From assembly GCA_025558095.1 (NCBI GenBank), contig JAIVFI010000009.1, forward strand, positions 496,001 to 560,000: DNA of 64,000 bases, read 5' to 3'. Within the stretch, counting starts at the first letter, position 1; the number at the start of each line of letters is the position of its first letter. Below, piece after piece: positions 1-11,579 of the stretch. This DNA comes from Hyaloraphidium curvatum (lineage: Eukaryota > Monoblepharomycota > Hyaloraphidiomycetes > Hyaloraphidiales > Hyaloraphidiaceae). A program made the position numbers and the translations under genes. Below the pieces are notes generated by a model that saw nothing but the letters and a program-made list of their open reading frames with translations, searched no databases and had not been told where the DNA came from.

Positions 1-2484
1 ATGAGACCGAGTCGGTACGCGGACGTCGCGGCGCCGATCTTGATCCGCCGCGCGAGGGTCGCGGAGAGCGCGGCCTTCATCTCCCGCAGGCGCGCCTCCT
101 GAGCAGCTTCCGGCAGAGCGTCGTAGTCCGGGAAGGCCTCGAATGCCATGTACCGGAGACGTGTCCGCGACGCGCGCTCGGCCCGATCGGCGGCCTTTTC
201 CACCGCCTCGCGCACCTCCTTTGCCTCGGCTTTCTTTTCTCCGACGAACGTCATCTTCTTGACCGCTTCTTTGTCGCCGAAACGAAGCTGGGTCAGGATC
301 TCGGCGGCCTCGATCGCCGCCTCGATCTGTGCAGGCGAGGCGTCACCGAGATCGTCCTCCTCGCTCTCCGCCGTCCGGCTCGCGCTCTCGGCCTCGGCCG
401 TGATCGCATCGCAGCGGTGGTACTGCTTCCAGTCCGCAAATGTCGACTCGAATTCCGGCCGCAGAGAGGAGAGGTTGACCTTGTAGTCGGGCAGGCCGTG
501 GGGAGCGACGGACTCGTCGGCCGACAAGCCTTGGTGGAGCTCTGCGAATGGCGCGGCGATCAGCCGAGCTCCTCGAGGCATCGATCGCGATGTGCTCACC
601 GGCACCGCCTCCCTTGGGAACGTTCCACCAGGGCCTGAGCTCCTCGGCGCGCTCGAGCATCCGGGGCCCAAGCGACTCGTCCCACATCGTGCGGGCCTTC
701 TTGAGCACCTCTTCGATGCCGAGGAGCTTCCGCATGCGCAGGATGTAGTCCGTGAGCTCGATCGTGCACCTGTCCAACTCGAAGAAGTAATCAAGCGCAA
801 GGACGCGAGCCGCGCCTTGGGCGTAGCCGACGATCGCCGTGTCGAGGAAAGCGGCGGCAAAGAACGAGCGATTCTGCAGCTCGTCCAGCGTCACGGTGGC
901 GAACCGGGGCTTGCCCATCCAGCTCTCGTTGCCCCACCCCGGAGCCGAGACGATTGAAAAGATCTCGGTCGGGCGGTCGCCGTAGAAGAGGAGGCCCAAG
1001 ACGTCTGGGTACGGCTCGAGCTTGGCGAAAAAGTCGCGCTTCGCGGCTTTCTGGTCGGCAATGGAGATATGCGCCGTTGGGAGCTGGGGGCAGGGAATCT
1101 TAGGGTACTCGTCCAGCGCGAGCGGAGGCTGGTGCCCCATGAGCTCATTGTTCGTGGCGAAGGAACGGCTCAGGTAGCTCTCGTGAGGCTGTCCGGGGTT
1201 TCGCACGGCCGAGCAGTCGGCGCCGCTGTTGAGCGCGAGGAAAGGCGGGGAGTTGTACGCGGATACAAAGAGCTTGGCACGCATCGTCCGCAGAATGTCC
1301 AGTTCGGCATTCTTCGCCGGGCGCGGAAAAAACGGAATCTTGGAGTAGGGGCTGGAGTTGCCGGCGTGAGAACCGCCCATCAGCTTGACGATGAAGATGA
1401 GCGCCTCCTCGGCCGGGTTGCTGAGCGCGGGCGAGGCGATGCCGTGCCCGAGGCAGCGGCACTCGGCCATCTCGCCGTACATCTTGAGCTTGCCGTGAGG
1501 GGGGTACGCGTTGCGCCGCACAAGGTCGTCCGTGACCCCCATGTAGGGGTGCAGGCGGTCGTCCGAGGGGAAGCGGAGGTCGTCCCCGGACGGCTTCAGC
1601 ACCGCGAACTGCACGCCTTGATCGAAGAAGCTCTTGCCGTAGAGGCACATAACGCATTGGACACCGGCTTCGTGGACCTTGGCCCGGTCCAGGACGAGGT
1701 GCTCGTTCCCGGGCGTCAGGTCGACGTACTTGATGGCCCTGAGCTCGGCGAGAACGCAGATGCCGGCCTGCAGCCGCGCAAGAGGGATTGCTGCCTCCTT
1801 GGCGTACTGCTCCAGCTTCGCGAGGAAGTACTGGTAGATGTTGATCTCAAGACCGGCTGCAGTACGTGGTAGCGTCAGTTGCGGCCGAGAGCGCCGATCG
1901 CGGCAAACACGAACTGGGAGAGGAATCGTCGCCAGATCCAAAGAGATTCTTGGGCAAAGAACTCGAGCCGTAAGTAGGAAGACGCGCGGTATCAGTCCGC
2001 GGCTGGAGAGGGACAGCGATCAGCTCGGGCTGCGGAGGCAAATAAAGTGGAGGCGTTCCTCGACCAACCTTTTTCGAGTTGGGAGAGCTGCCTCCCAGCT
2101 GGACATCCGGCGATGACTTCGAAATCCTGCCGTTGCTCGTTTCTGCGTTGGGTGATCAGCGTGTTAAGAGCGCGACGGCGGGCCACCCACCAGCCAAGGC
2201 GTTTTCGCTCTTCCGCTTTGCGGGGGCCGAGACGTCATTCTGGGCAGCCTGAACATGAAGAAAGAAGCTGTCAGCAACGCAGCTCGACCGGCGCGGGCAG
2301 GAAAACGAACCGCAGGGCGAGGATCGACGGCGTCGCTGGAGGACCGACGGACTTGACCAGATCCCGGCGCGGTGACGGCGTCCCCGTCGTCGTCGCTGTC
2401 CAGGCTGAGATCGATGGCTTGAAGAGAGCCGCATCCCGTCAGGGATTCGTCCGGGAAGAGGGAGCAAGGGCACCTACTGAACAT
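1..2484 (-). CDS. Unknown SIM/PIP-motif protein, copy A (3' end outside window)
   Basis: This is the 5' part of the gene described in full at 6717-10098; its C-terminal half lies left of the window. Exons read in one frame if introns at 2249-2310, 2143-2190, 2030-2104, 1857-1914 and 542-599 are removed. All five have GT and AG ends. The N-terminus carries the acidic motif IDLSLDSDDDGD, the form of a SUMO-interaction motif. The start is uncertain: an ATG at 2484 is the nearest, another in-frame one is at 2550, and one more intron may lie between the ATG and the acidic motif. The protein family is not recognised. Confidence 0.55.
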
Positions 2485-2550
2485 GGGGACCTTCCGCGGT
2501 GGGACGCCTCCGCCGGGCGACCCGGCGCCATCTCCCGACGCCCGCATAGT

Positions 2551-3965
2551 CTTCCCGACTTCTAAAGTGCTTTTGGCACCGCCCAACGCGCGCAGGAGGC
2601 CGCGGCCAGCGCGCTGCGAGACCCAGGTCCAGGTCGCCGCTGGGGCGCCGAAAAGCCTGAGCGGGGAGCGAGGGCCGTGAAAAGGGCCGCCGCCTCGAGA
2701 TGCGCGTCCGCGGGGATTTTCAGAGCCGCAGAGCGGCGGCCAGCAGGTCGCCCCGGGACCGGTGTAGAGCCAGTCTTCGAAGTGTCTGCGTGCGACGATC
2801 GCGATCGTCGCACAAGTCATACTCCACACACCCTTCCGCCCGAGGGCGGTGCCGCCGTGCCTCCGGCTGCCGCCATGGTGATTCTCGGTGCTCAAAACGC
2901 CCCTGGCCGGCGGGAGGCGCCGAGTTCGCCGCCGGGGGCCGGGCCTCGGGGCCTTCGGGGCGACCCAATTCGCGGCCCTGCTGCGCCGCCCACGGAGAGC
3001 GACGGGGCCCAGGCGGGGCGCGGAAACGACAGCATCATGTGCCATCGCCGCCACCGAGTGCTCCGTTTGCGTCCGACCGCGTCGCTGGCCGAGTTGCTCG
3101 GCGCCACCCGCACAGTCATCGCGGGCCCGAGGTGGATGGCATTCCCGCCGCCGGGAGGTGGCTCCCGTCGCGCGAGACTGTTTGATTCGGTGCTTTTGCT
3201 GATGCTGCTGGCGATGGAGGAGCTTTCCCGACGCGCATGGGCGTCCTTCGACAAGGGGAATCCGGAAACCGTTGGACGGGCTCATGAAGCGCGAAGCATC
3301 TCTGGGAGCTCATCTCTGGTTTCGAGGCACATTTCATGGGCGCTGGAAGGTCCTCATTGAGGCTCTGATGGCTCGCCGGACGAGTTACCATCGGGGTCCA
3401 GCACACGCTCCCTCAAAGGCGGAACAGAACGAATCGGGTCCCTCCAGCGCGTCTCCGAGGGCGTCAGCGAGCGAAGAAGAGGCGATTGATCGCGATTCAG
3501 GTCGGCGTTCGTCGATCGACCGCTCAGCGGGTCCCGGCCTCGTCCACGTTGGGCGGTTCCGCGCTCCTTTCCAACGAGGCGGCGGGCAGACCGCATCCTG
3601 CCCCGGATGTGCGAGTGGAGCTTCCAACGTGCTTCTGGGCTTTTCATTGGTCCGTGGGAAGTGTCCTCGGCGGAGCTGCGGTGCAGACATGGAGTTTGCC
3701 AACGGCCGGGGGAACGCTCCCGAGGCAACGTCGGGAGTTGCATCATGAGCGGTAAACAGCCCCCAGCTCCGATCCGCACAATCCTACACCGACTATGCAT
3801 CGCGCTAGGCATCGGCAGATCCGAGATCTTACTGATTAAGTGCACGAATGGATTGGAGGCCAAAGACTCTCTCCTCGTCCTCTGGGAAGCAATCTTTGAC
3901 TCCATCTGTGTTGACTTCCCACTCTATATCATTGCAACGCTAGCGTATCTCGGGCGGCAGCTGCG
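2551..3965. other. Spacer in copy A without a supported gene
   Basis: This 1.4 kb holds overlapping open frames on both strands but none has a recognisable domain or a consistent splice structure. It contains the palindrome at 2790-2813. The AT content rises near 3760-3960, where a short plus-strand frame is possible but unsupported. Confidence 0.5.
2790..2813. repeat. 24-bp perfect palindrome, copy A
   Basis: The left half reads GTGCGACGATCG and the right half is its exact reverse complement, with no spacer. It lies about 300 bp upstream of the likely start of the minus-strand SIM/PIP gene, so a dimeric regulator site is possible. Palindromes this long are rare by chance even in GC-rich DNA. 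Confidence 0.75.
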
Positions 3966-5028
3966 CTAACCAAGTCGGGCTTCAGGAAGCCGAGCTTCCT
4001 TGATGAGCGCATCGAGCACCCTACGCCAGCCAGGAACGTAGCGATCCGGCGACTCGAAAGGCGTGCGGATGTTGTGCTGCTGCTTCAGCAGCCACTCTTT
4101 CGTCAGCTCGGGCCAGCCGGAGGAAGCTGATGCGCCCGACAAAGTCGACCACCCGGTCCGCGGCGATGTCGGGAAAGCGCACGTGGACGACGACTCTGGG
4201 TCAGAAGACGCTGTGCATGTTCGGGCCAGAGCTGGGCCTCGTGAACGACATCGGCCGCCTGCATGTGCAGGTTCCTGGGCCAGGCGGATTCCGAGAACAT
4301 CAGGGGCAGGAAGGCCTTGATGCAGAAGTCGTTGTAGGCCTCCAGCATTCTGAAGAAGAACGCAAGTGCCTCGTCGCGAGACATTGCGGCAGCCAAAGTG
4401 ACGGCGGCAGAGGCCCGAAGGAGGCTTTCGATTTGCCATCCTCGTCCTGGGGACCCACATCCGAGTCCAAGAAGCACGCAGCAGCTAAACAGCCATCCGC
4501 GCTTGCCGCTGGGCCAGCGGCACAGCGCGAGCATGTCCAGGGCGGTTCCCTCGGGCATGATCTCCATCATCCCCTCGAAAATGCGGATCGCATCGTCCCT
4601 GCCATCGTTTTCCGGCTCCTCGCAATCCGCAAAGAATGCCGCCGAGTCGGCCGCCGTGATTTCCCGAAGTCCCGCTATGCACTTCCAACGGTACTCGTAC
4701 CAGACATTCCGCGCGTTTTGGAGGGCCTCCTCCAGGTCTGCCGCGTCCAGTCCTGTACACCGGAGCATTTGCAAGCACCGGTCGTACTTGTCCAAATGGT
4801 TCCACAGCTCCAAGTGGTCCAAGAAGGCCGTAGAGAGCGGACCGACACCCCCAGCGCGCGGAGCGCGAGCCCGGCGTCCGCTCCGGTCTCGTACAGCTCG
4901 GCGAGGATCTTCTGGGCGGCGAAGGAGTTGCACGGAACGCCCGCGCGGCGGAGGAGGCTGCCGACGCCCTGCGGGCCGAGAGCCTGGTCCCCTCCGCGTG
5001 CGCGTCGCGATTCATCCATGGCTGTCAT
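3966..5028 (-). CDS. Hypothetical protein, copy A
   Basis: The ATG is at 5028, with a second in-frame ATG at 5019. The frame breaks twice and both breaks are repaired by GT-AG introns: 4787-4848 (62 nt), and a second of about 80 nt near 4115-4200 that joins ..PEHAQ to PSSGWPELTKEW. The product is about 320 residues. It is mostly helical-looking, contains the stretch VWYEYRWKCIAGL and ends in a basic helix ALIKEARLPEARLG. No domain is recognised and no membrane segment or signal peptide is evident. The start lies about 250 bp from the divergent receptor-gene start, so the two may share a promoter. The duplicate at 11580-12642 is identical as far as read. Confidence 0.55.
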
Positions 5029-5280
5029 GACATTGTGTGAAGCACCTGCAAGCTGCCAGGCTGCCCCGCGGTCGCCGCCGAGCCGAGCACATGCGATGGA
5101 TTACATGTCTCTCCTTTTTCTTCTTCGGTCAAGTTCCACTCTCCTGCCGAGCCGAGTCGGACTGGCCAAATCGAGCGAATTGGTGGGCTGTGCTCCTGGC
5201 GGGCTGGGGGGGTCGACGTCCCCATTCCGCTCTTTTTCGCACAACGCCTTTGCGTCTCTCCGTCCGGCCCCGGCATCACG

Positions 5281-5432
5281 ATGGGCGGCAGCGTGCGCGG
5301 CGTGCGGGTTGCGGCGGTTGCGGCGGCGCTGCTTTCGGGGCTCGCGGCGGCGGCCGGCCAGCGCGCCGACTGCCCCGTGGCGCCGGGCACGTTCAGCGCG
5401 GACGCCGACTACTCTTCCGTGTTCAACACGTC
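5281..5432 (+). pseudogene. Truncated first-exon copy of the receptor-like gene
   Basis: Fifty codons from ATG 5281 match exon 1 of the gene at 12895, including the signal peptide. The match stops after base 5432, where the duplication junction replaces the rest with unrelated sequence. The frame continues only a few codons before a stop at about 5443. The upstream region is the same as that of the intact gene apart from the 5266 difference, so this fragment may still be transcribed into a short secreted peptide. Confidence 0.85.
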
Positions 5433-6716
5433 TTTGTGGGATTGAAAACGGATGCCGGGGCGCGGTGGGCTCCAGAGCTGGGAGGTCTCGGTGGGGGACG
5501 TTTCAAGCCGGGCCACCGGGAGACGACGCCGAACGCGGAGGATAAGCGGCCGTTGGAGCCAATTGTTGACCGGTTACGGAAAGCTCTGATTGAATTCGGC
5601 GAGGAATGGACCCCTGTTGCCCCCGATGACCGCGCTGTTCAGCTTGGGAACCAGTCCTGCTGCCGTCGCCGGAGCAGCTGTCTGCAACCTCTTCTTCGGG
5701 ACCTGGGTGTAACGGTGCACTGGAGCCGGTGGCAGTGACGTATATCTTCCCTCCAGAGAGGTGTATTGCGTCATGCTGGCCACCGTTGGAACATTATGGC
5801 ATTCGACATGTGTCGGCACTTTCGGACTTCTCATTGACGCTGCTGACTAGCTGGAAGACCGTTTGGACATTGTGAACTTCATTTGCCGAGTCAGACGGAT
5901 GGATCGAGGCCTTGCATCGTCAACTTTCGCGGCCATCAATGTTGTAGGGCCGGAGGATCAAATCGTGGGCTCACTTCCTGGTGGCTGTTGGCCAGAAGCA
6001 CTGCCTCGGCGTTCTTACGGTGATCTTGAGAACATGTACAGTCTCATGATCAACGTCTTCGCTTCGTTGCGGGCGAGTTCAATGCTAAGAAGCCCCGACG
6101 AAGCTTCCATGACGTTTCCTTGCTGGTTCGATCTGTTCCGACCCAGCGGAGGCACTGCTTGGTCCTTCACATCGCAGACATGAGCCACGCGTTTGGTCTT
6201 CTTCAGCTCCAAGAACCGGGCCTCGAGATCGATCGTACAATCTGCTGATCTCGTTCTCGCATGGCAACCACAGCGATCCGACTCTCGTTGACGCTTAGAA
6301 GACAAAAGTAATTGCATGTAGCGGAAACCGATCGGCTCAGGGAGTTGCATTATAGATTTGTGCCTGTGCCAACTTTCGGGCGGCGGTGCCCGGTCGAATG
6401 GATCCCCTGCTCATCCGACCCTCTTCAGCTCTTCTTCCATCATTTCTCTACTCTATTCCTTTCATTTCGGAAGCTTTGCGGCCTGGCGGCCGCCAGAGTT
6501 TTGAAAAACGCCGCTTCAGTTTTGAATACGGACATGGCATTAGTGCCCTCGCGAGGGCACGACCGTCGTCACAACCCCCGAATCTCGACCCCGCACGGTC
6601 CCCGCGAAAGGATCCGGGTATCTTTCGATCTGATTAACACGAACGCGGGTATCGTTTACAGTAGCCCGATGGGCATCCCATAGCATTCCGGCCATATTCT
6701 CTCCCCGATCCCCACC
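5433..6716. other. Start of duplication unit; no supported gene
   Basis: This is the 5' side of the unit between the junction and the stop codon of the SIM/PIP gene. It is less GC-rich than its surroundings. A few short frames exist, for example around 5863-6183 plus and 6015-6350 minus, but none carries a domain, a good start or a matching exon. It is unique within the window. Under a simple tandem model it should recur immediately left of base 1. Confidence 0.6.
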
Positions 6717-9700
6717 TCACGGCTTCTTCTGGAAGAAGTCGCTGACCGAGAGCTGCGAGGGGTCCTTCTTGCCTGCCGCTTTTTTCGCCTTGCCCTCGGC
6801 TTGCCTCTTGCGCGAGCGCTGCATGCTGATGGTTCCGTCCGCGACGGTGCGGGCGTCGACGATGGTCTGGTAGCCGAGGTAGTCGAGGTTCTCCAGCTCG
6901 AGGTACGTCTCCTCCCCGAGGTTGCGCGCGATCGACCCGAAGGCAAAGATGGTCAGAAAGTCTTTGTCCGCCTCGAAGCGTCGGGGCTTCCGCTTCGCGA
7001 CGAAGCGCCCAGCCCGCGCGAGGCCTTCGACCATGCCCTTGCCGAAACCCGACTTGAGCGCGTGCTTGACCTCGACGACCTCGTCCGTGTCACCAATCTC
7101 GTCGGCGAGGCACTTGATTTTGATGAAGAAATCTATGACCGGCTCGTAGATGTCGACGAGGTAGAGGGCCTGGAGGTGGCCGGCGGCCTGCAGTTCGCGC
7201 AGAAGGGAGCCGAAAGTGCTCGCGACCTGCGCAAAGTTGATGACCAGGATGCCGTCGTGGTTCGCCTCGGCCTCGTCGTCCAGCGCGGCGGCGAGGAGGT
7301 CGGTGACTGGCACGAAGTCAAAGCGCACGCCGGGGATGGAAGGCAGGCACGTCCACCCCTTGGTGAACTTCTTGATCGCGCAATTGGACCCGCCGCCCTG
7401 CGGATGCGGCGAATGGCCGTTCTCGAGCGAGCCCGGCTTGTCCTTGCGCATGGTCCGGCAGAAGTCCTTGTTGCACGTGAGGCACTGAACCAGCTCCGCC
7501 GTGGGCGAGTACGGCCGGAGCTGGTTGTGCCGATCGAGCTTCATGACGGCCGTCGAGACGATGCGCTGCGCCTCTGCTTCGTCGAGCGCGGTAAAGTCAG
7601 GCTCCGGCCCCGACATGAGACCGAGTCGGTACGCGGACGTCGCGGCGCCGATCTTGATCCGCCGCGCGAGGGTCGCGGAGAGCGCGGCCTTCATCTCCCG
7701 CAGGCGCGCCTCCTGAGCAGCTTCCGGCAGAGCGTCGTAGTCCGGGAAGGCCTCGAATGCCATGTACCGGAGACGTGTCCGCGACGCGCGCTCGGCCCGA
7801 TCGGCGGCCTTTTCCACCGCCTCGCGCACCTCCTTTGCCTCGGCTTTCTTTTCTCCGACGAACGTCATCTTCTTGACCGCTTCTTTGTCGCCGAAACGAA
7901 GCTGGGTCAGGATCTCGGCGGCCTCGATCGCCGCCTCGATCTGTGCAGGCGAGGCGTCACCGAGATCGTCCTCCTCGCTCTCCGCCGTCCGGCTCGCGCT
8001 CTCGGCCTCGGCCGTGATCGCATCGCAGCGGTGGTACTGCTTCCAGTCCGCAAATGTCGACTCGAATTCCGGCCGCAGAGAGGAGAGGTTGACCTTGTAG
8101 TCGGGCAGGCCGTGGGGAGCGACGGACTCGTCGGCCGACAAGCCTTGGTGGAGCTCTGCGAATGGCGCGGCGATCAGCCGAGCTCCTCGAGGCATCGATC
8201 GCGATGTGCTCACCGGCACCGCCTCCCTTGGGAACGTTCCACCAGGGCCTGAGCTCCTCGGCGCGCTCGAGCATCCGGGGCCCAAGCGACTCGTCCCACA
8301 TCGTGCGGGCCTTCTTGAGCACCTCTTCGATGCCGAGGAGCTTCCGCATGCGCAGGATGTAGTCCGTGAGCTCGATCGTGCACCTGTCCAACTCGAAGAA
8401 GTAATCAAGCGCAAGGACGCGAGCCGCGCCTTGGGCGTAGCCGACGATCGCCGTGTCGAGGAAAGCGGCGGCAAAGAACGAGCGATTCTGCAGCTCGTCC
8501 AGCGTCACGGTGGCGAACCGGGGCTTGCCCATCCAGCTCTCGTTGCCCCACCCCGGAGCCGAGACGATTGAAAAGATCTCGGTCGGGCGGTCGCCGTAGA
8601 AGAGGAGGCCCAAGACGTCTGGGTACGGCTCGAGCTTGGCGAAAAAGTCGCGCTTCGCGGCTTTCTGGTCGGCAATGGAGATATGCGCCGTTGGGAGCTG
8701 GGGGCAGGGAATCTTAGGGTACTCGTCCAGCGCGAGCGGAGGCTGGTGCCCCATGAGCTCATTGTTCGTGGCGAAGGAACGGCTCAGGTAGCTCTCGTGA
8801 GGCTGTCCGGGGTTTCGCACGGCCGAGCAGTCGGCGCCGCTGTTGAGCGCGAGGAAAGGCGGGGAGTTGTACGCGGATACAAAGAGCTTGGCACGCATCG
8901 TCCGCAGAATGTCCAGTTCGGCATTCTTCGCCGGGCGCGGAAAAAACGGAATCTTGGAGTAGGGGCTGGAGTTGCCGGCGTGAGAACCGCCCATCAGCTT
9001 GACGATGAAGATGAGCGCCTCCTCGGCCGGGTTGCTGAGCGCGGGCGAGGCGATGCCGTGCCCGAGGCAGCGGCACTCGGCCATCTCGCCGTACATCTTG
9101 AGCTTGCCGTGAGGGGGGTACGCGTTGCGCCGCACAAGGTCGTCCGTGACCCCCATGTAGGGGTGCAGGCGGTCGTCCGAGGGGAAGCGGAGGTCGTCCC
9201 CGGACGGCTTCAGCACCGCGAACTGCACGCCTTGATCGAAGAAGCTCTTGCCGTAGAGGCACATAACGCATTGGACACCGGCTTCGTGGACCTTGGCCCG
9301 GTCCAGGACGAGGTGCTCGTTCCCGGGCGTCAGGTCGACGTACTTGATGGCCCTGAGCTCGGCGAGAACGCAGATGCCGGCCTGCAGCCGCGCAAGAGGG
9401 ATTGCTGCCTCCTTGGCGTACTGCTCCAGCTTCGCGAGGAAGTACTGGTAGATGTTGATCTCAAGACCGGCTGCAGTACGTGGTAGCGTCAGTTGCGGCC
9501 GAGAGCGCCGATCGCGGCAAACACGAACTGGGAGAGGAATCGTCGCCAGATCCAAAGAGATTCTTGGGCAAAGAACTCGAGCCGTAAGTAGGAAGACGCG
9601 CGGTATCAGTCCGCGGCTGGAGAGGGACAGCGATCAGCTCGGGCTGCGGAGGCAAATAAAGTGGAGGCGTTCCTCGACCAACCTTTTTCGAGTTGGGAGA

Positions 9701-10098
9701 GCTGCCTCCCAGCTGGACATCCGGCGATGACTTCGAAATCCTGCCGTTGCTCGTTTCTGCGTTGGGTGATCAGCGTGTTAAGAGCGCGACGGCGGGCCAC
9801 CCACCAGCCAAGGCGTTTTCGCTCTTCCGCTTTGCGGGGGCCGAGACGTCATTCTGGGCAGCCTGAACATGAAGAAAGAAGCTGTCAGCAACGCAGCTCG
9901 ACCGGCGCGGGCAGGAAAACGAACCGCAGGGCGAGGATCGACGGCGTCGCTGGAGGACCGACGGACTTGACCAGATCCCGGCGCGGTGACGGCGTCCCCG
10001 TCGTCGTCGCTGTCCAGGCTGAGATCGATGGCTTGAAGAGAGCCGCATCCCGTCAGGGATTCGTCCGGGAAGAGGGAGCAAGGGCACCTACTGAACAT
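6717..10098 (-). CDS. Unknown SIM- and PIP-motif protein, copy B (complete)
   Basis: A large minus-strand gene of roughly 1,000 codons. Introns read by eye: 9863-9924, 9757-9804, 9644-9718, 9471-9528 and 8156-8213, all GT-AG, with the frame kept across each. Near the N-terminus is IDLSLDSDDDGD, of SUMO-interaction-motif type. Two CxxC pairs follow (VQCVMC and VQCLTCNKDFC), suggesting zinc binding. The basic tail ends in PSQLSVSDFFQKKP: Q-x-x-V-x-x-F-F fits the PCNA-interacting PIP-box consensus exactly, and it sits at the extreme C-terminus as in many replication-fork proteins. No catalytic domain is recognised. A nuclear, replication-associated role is inference from the two motifs. It could be a mobile-element protein. 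The start (10098 or 10164) is uncertain. Confidence 0.6.
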
Positions 10099-10164
10099 GG
10101 GGACCTTCCGCGGTGGGACGCCTCCGCCGGGCGACCCGGCGCCATCTCCCGACGCCCGCATAGT

Positions 10165-11579
10165 CTTCCCGACTTCTAAAGTGCTTTTGGCACCGCCCAA
10201 CGCGCGCAGGAGGCCGCGGCCAGCGCGCTGCGAGACCCAGGTCCAGGTCGCCGCTGGGGCGCCGAAAAGCCTGAGCGGGGAGCGAGGGCCGTGAAAAGGG
10301 CCGCCGCCTCGAGATGCGCGTCCGCGGGGATTTTCAGAGCCGCAGAGCGGCGGCCAGCAGGTCGCCCCGGGACCGGTGTAGAGCCAGTCTTCGAAGTGTC
10401 TGCGTGCGACGATCGCGATCGTCGCACAAGTCATACTCCACACACCCTTCCGCCCGAGGGCGGTGCCGCCGTGCCTCCGGCTGCCGCCATGGTGATTCTC
10501 GGTGCTCAAAACGCCCCTGGCCGGCGGGAGGCGCCGAGTTCGCCGCCGGGGGCCGGGCCTCGGGGCCTTCGGGGCGACCCAATTCGCGGCCCTGCTGCGC
10601 CGCCCACGGAGAGCGACGGGGCCCAGGCGGGGCGCGGAAACGACAGCATCATGTGCCATCGCCGCCACCGAGTGCTCCGTTTGCGTCCGACCGCGTCGCT
10701 GGCCGAGTTGCTCGGCGCCACCCGCACAGTCATCGCGGGCCCGAGGTGGATGGCATTCCCGCCGCCGGGAGGTGGCTCCCGTCGCGCGAGACTGTTTGAT
10801 TCGGTGCTTTTGCTGATGCTGCTGGCGATGGAGGAGCTTTCCCGACGCGCATGGGCGTCCTTCGACAAGGGGAATCCGGAAACCGTTGGACGGGCTCATG
10901 AAGCGCGAAGCATCTCTGGGAGCTCATCTCTGGTTTCGAGGCACATTTCATGGGCGCTGGAAGGTCCTCATTGAGGCTCTGATGGCTCGCCGGACGAGTT
11001 ACCATCGGGGTCCAGCACACGCTCCCTCAAAGGCGGAACAGAACGAATCGGGTCCCTCCAGCGCGTCTCCGAGGGCGTCAGCGAGCGAAGAAGAGGCGAT
11101 TGATCGCGATTCAGGTCGGCGTTCGTCGATCGACCGCTCAGCGGGTCCCGGCCTCGTCCACGTTGGGCGGTTCCGCGCTCCTTTCCAACGAGGCGGCGGG
11201 CAGACCGCATCCTGCCCCGGATGTGCGAGTGGAGCTTCCAACGTGCTTCTGGGCTTTTCATTGGTCCGTGGGAAGTGTCCTCGGCGGAGCTGCGGTGCAG
11301 ACATGGAGTTTGCCAACGGCCGGGGGAACGCTCCCGAGGCAACGTCGGGAGTTGCATCATGAGCGGTAAACAGCCCCCAGCTCCGATCCGCACAATCCTA
11401 CACCGACTATGCATCGCGCTAGGCATCGGCAGATCCGAGATCTTACTGATTAAGTGCACGAATGGATTGGAGGCCAAAGACTCTCTCCTCGTCCTCTGGG
11501 AAGCAATCTTTGACTCCATCTGTGTTGACTTCCCACTCTATATCATTGCAACGCTAGCGTATCTCGGGCGGCAGCTGCG
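10165..11579. other. Spacer in copy B without a supported gene
   Basis: Identical to 2551-3965. It holds the palindrome and probably the promoter of the minus-strand SIM/PIP gene. No domain-bearing frame was found. Confidence 0.5.
10404..10427. repeat. 24-bp perfect palindrome, copy B
   Basis: Duplicate of the palindrome at 2790-2813, with the same position relative to the complete SIM/PIP gene. There are no base changes between copies. Confidence 0.75.

Larger units (their letters stand above)
1..5432. repeat. Tandem duplication, copy A (left copy, truncated by window start)
   Basis: This stretch is repeated at 7615-13046 with a constant offset of 7614. The only difference I found is G at 5266 versus A at 12880, 15 nt upstream of the receptor-gene start codon. 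Identity ends sharply after base 5432: copy A continues into the sequence that begins the next unit, copy B continues through the receptor gene. The simplest reading is a 7614-bp unit (5433-13046) in direct tandem, whose first copy starts about 2.2 kb left of the window. Near-identity means a very recent event, or two haplotypes laid end to end by the assembler. Confidence 0.95.

Noticed and set aside
3745-3969. A 74-codon plus-strand frame (MSGKQPPAPIRTILH..), repeated at 11359-11583
   Set aside because: It is hydrophobic and AT-richer than its surroundings, but has no homologue known to me and overlaps the stop codon of the opposite gene by a few bases.
4103-4260. Protein-like frame VVVHVRFPDIAADRVVDFVG suggesting a frameshift in the unknown gene
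   Set aside because: A GT-AG intron across this stretch restores a better frame (PEHAQ to PSSGWPELTKEW), so no break is needed.
5863-6350. Short frames on both strands in the duplication unit
   Set aside because: No domain, no splice partners and no start context; treated as non-coding.
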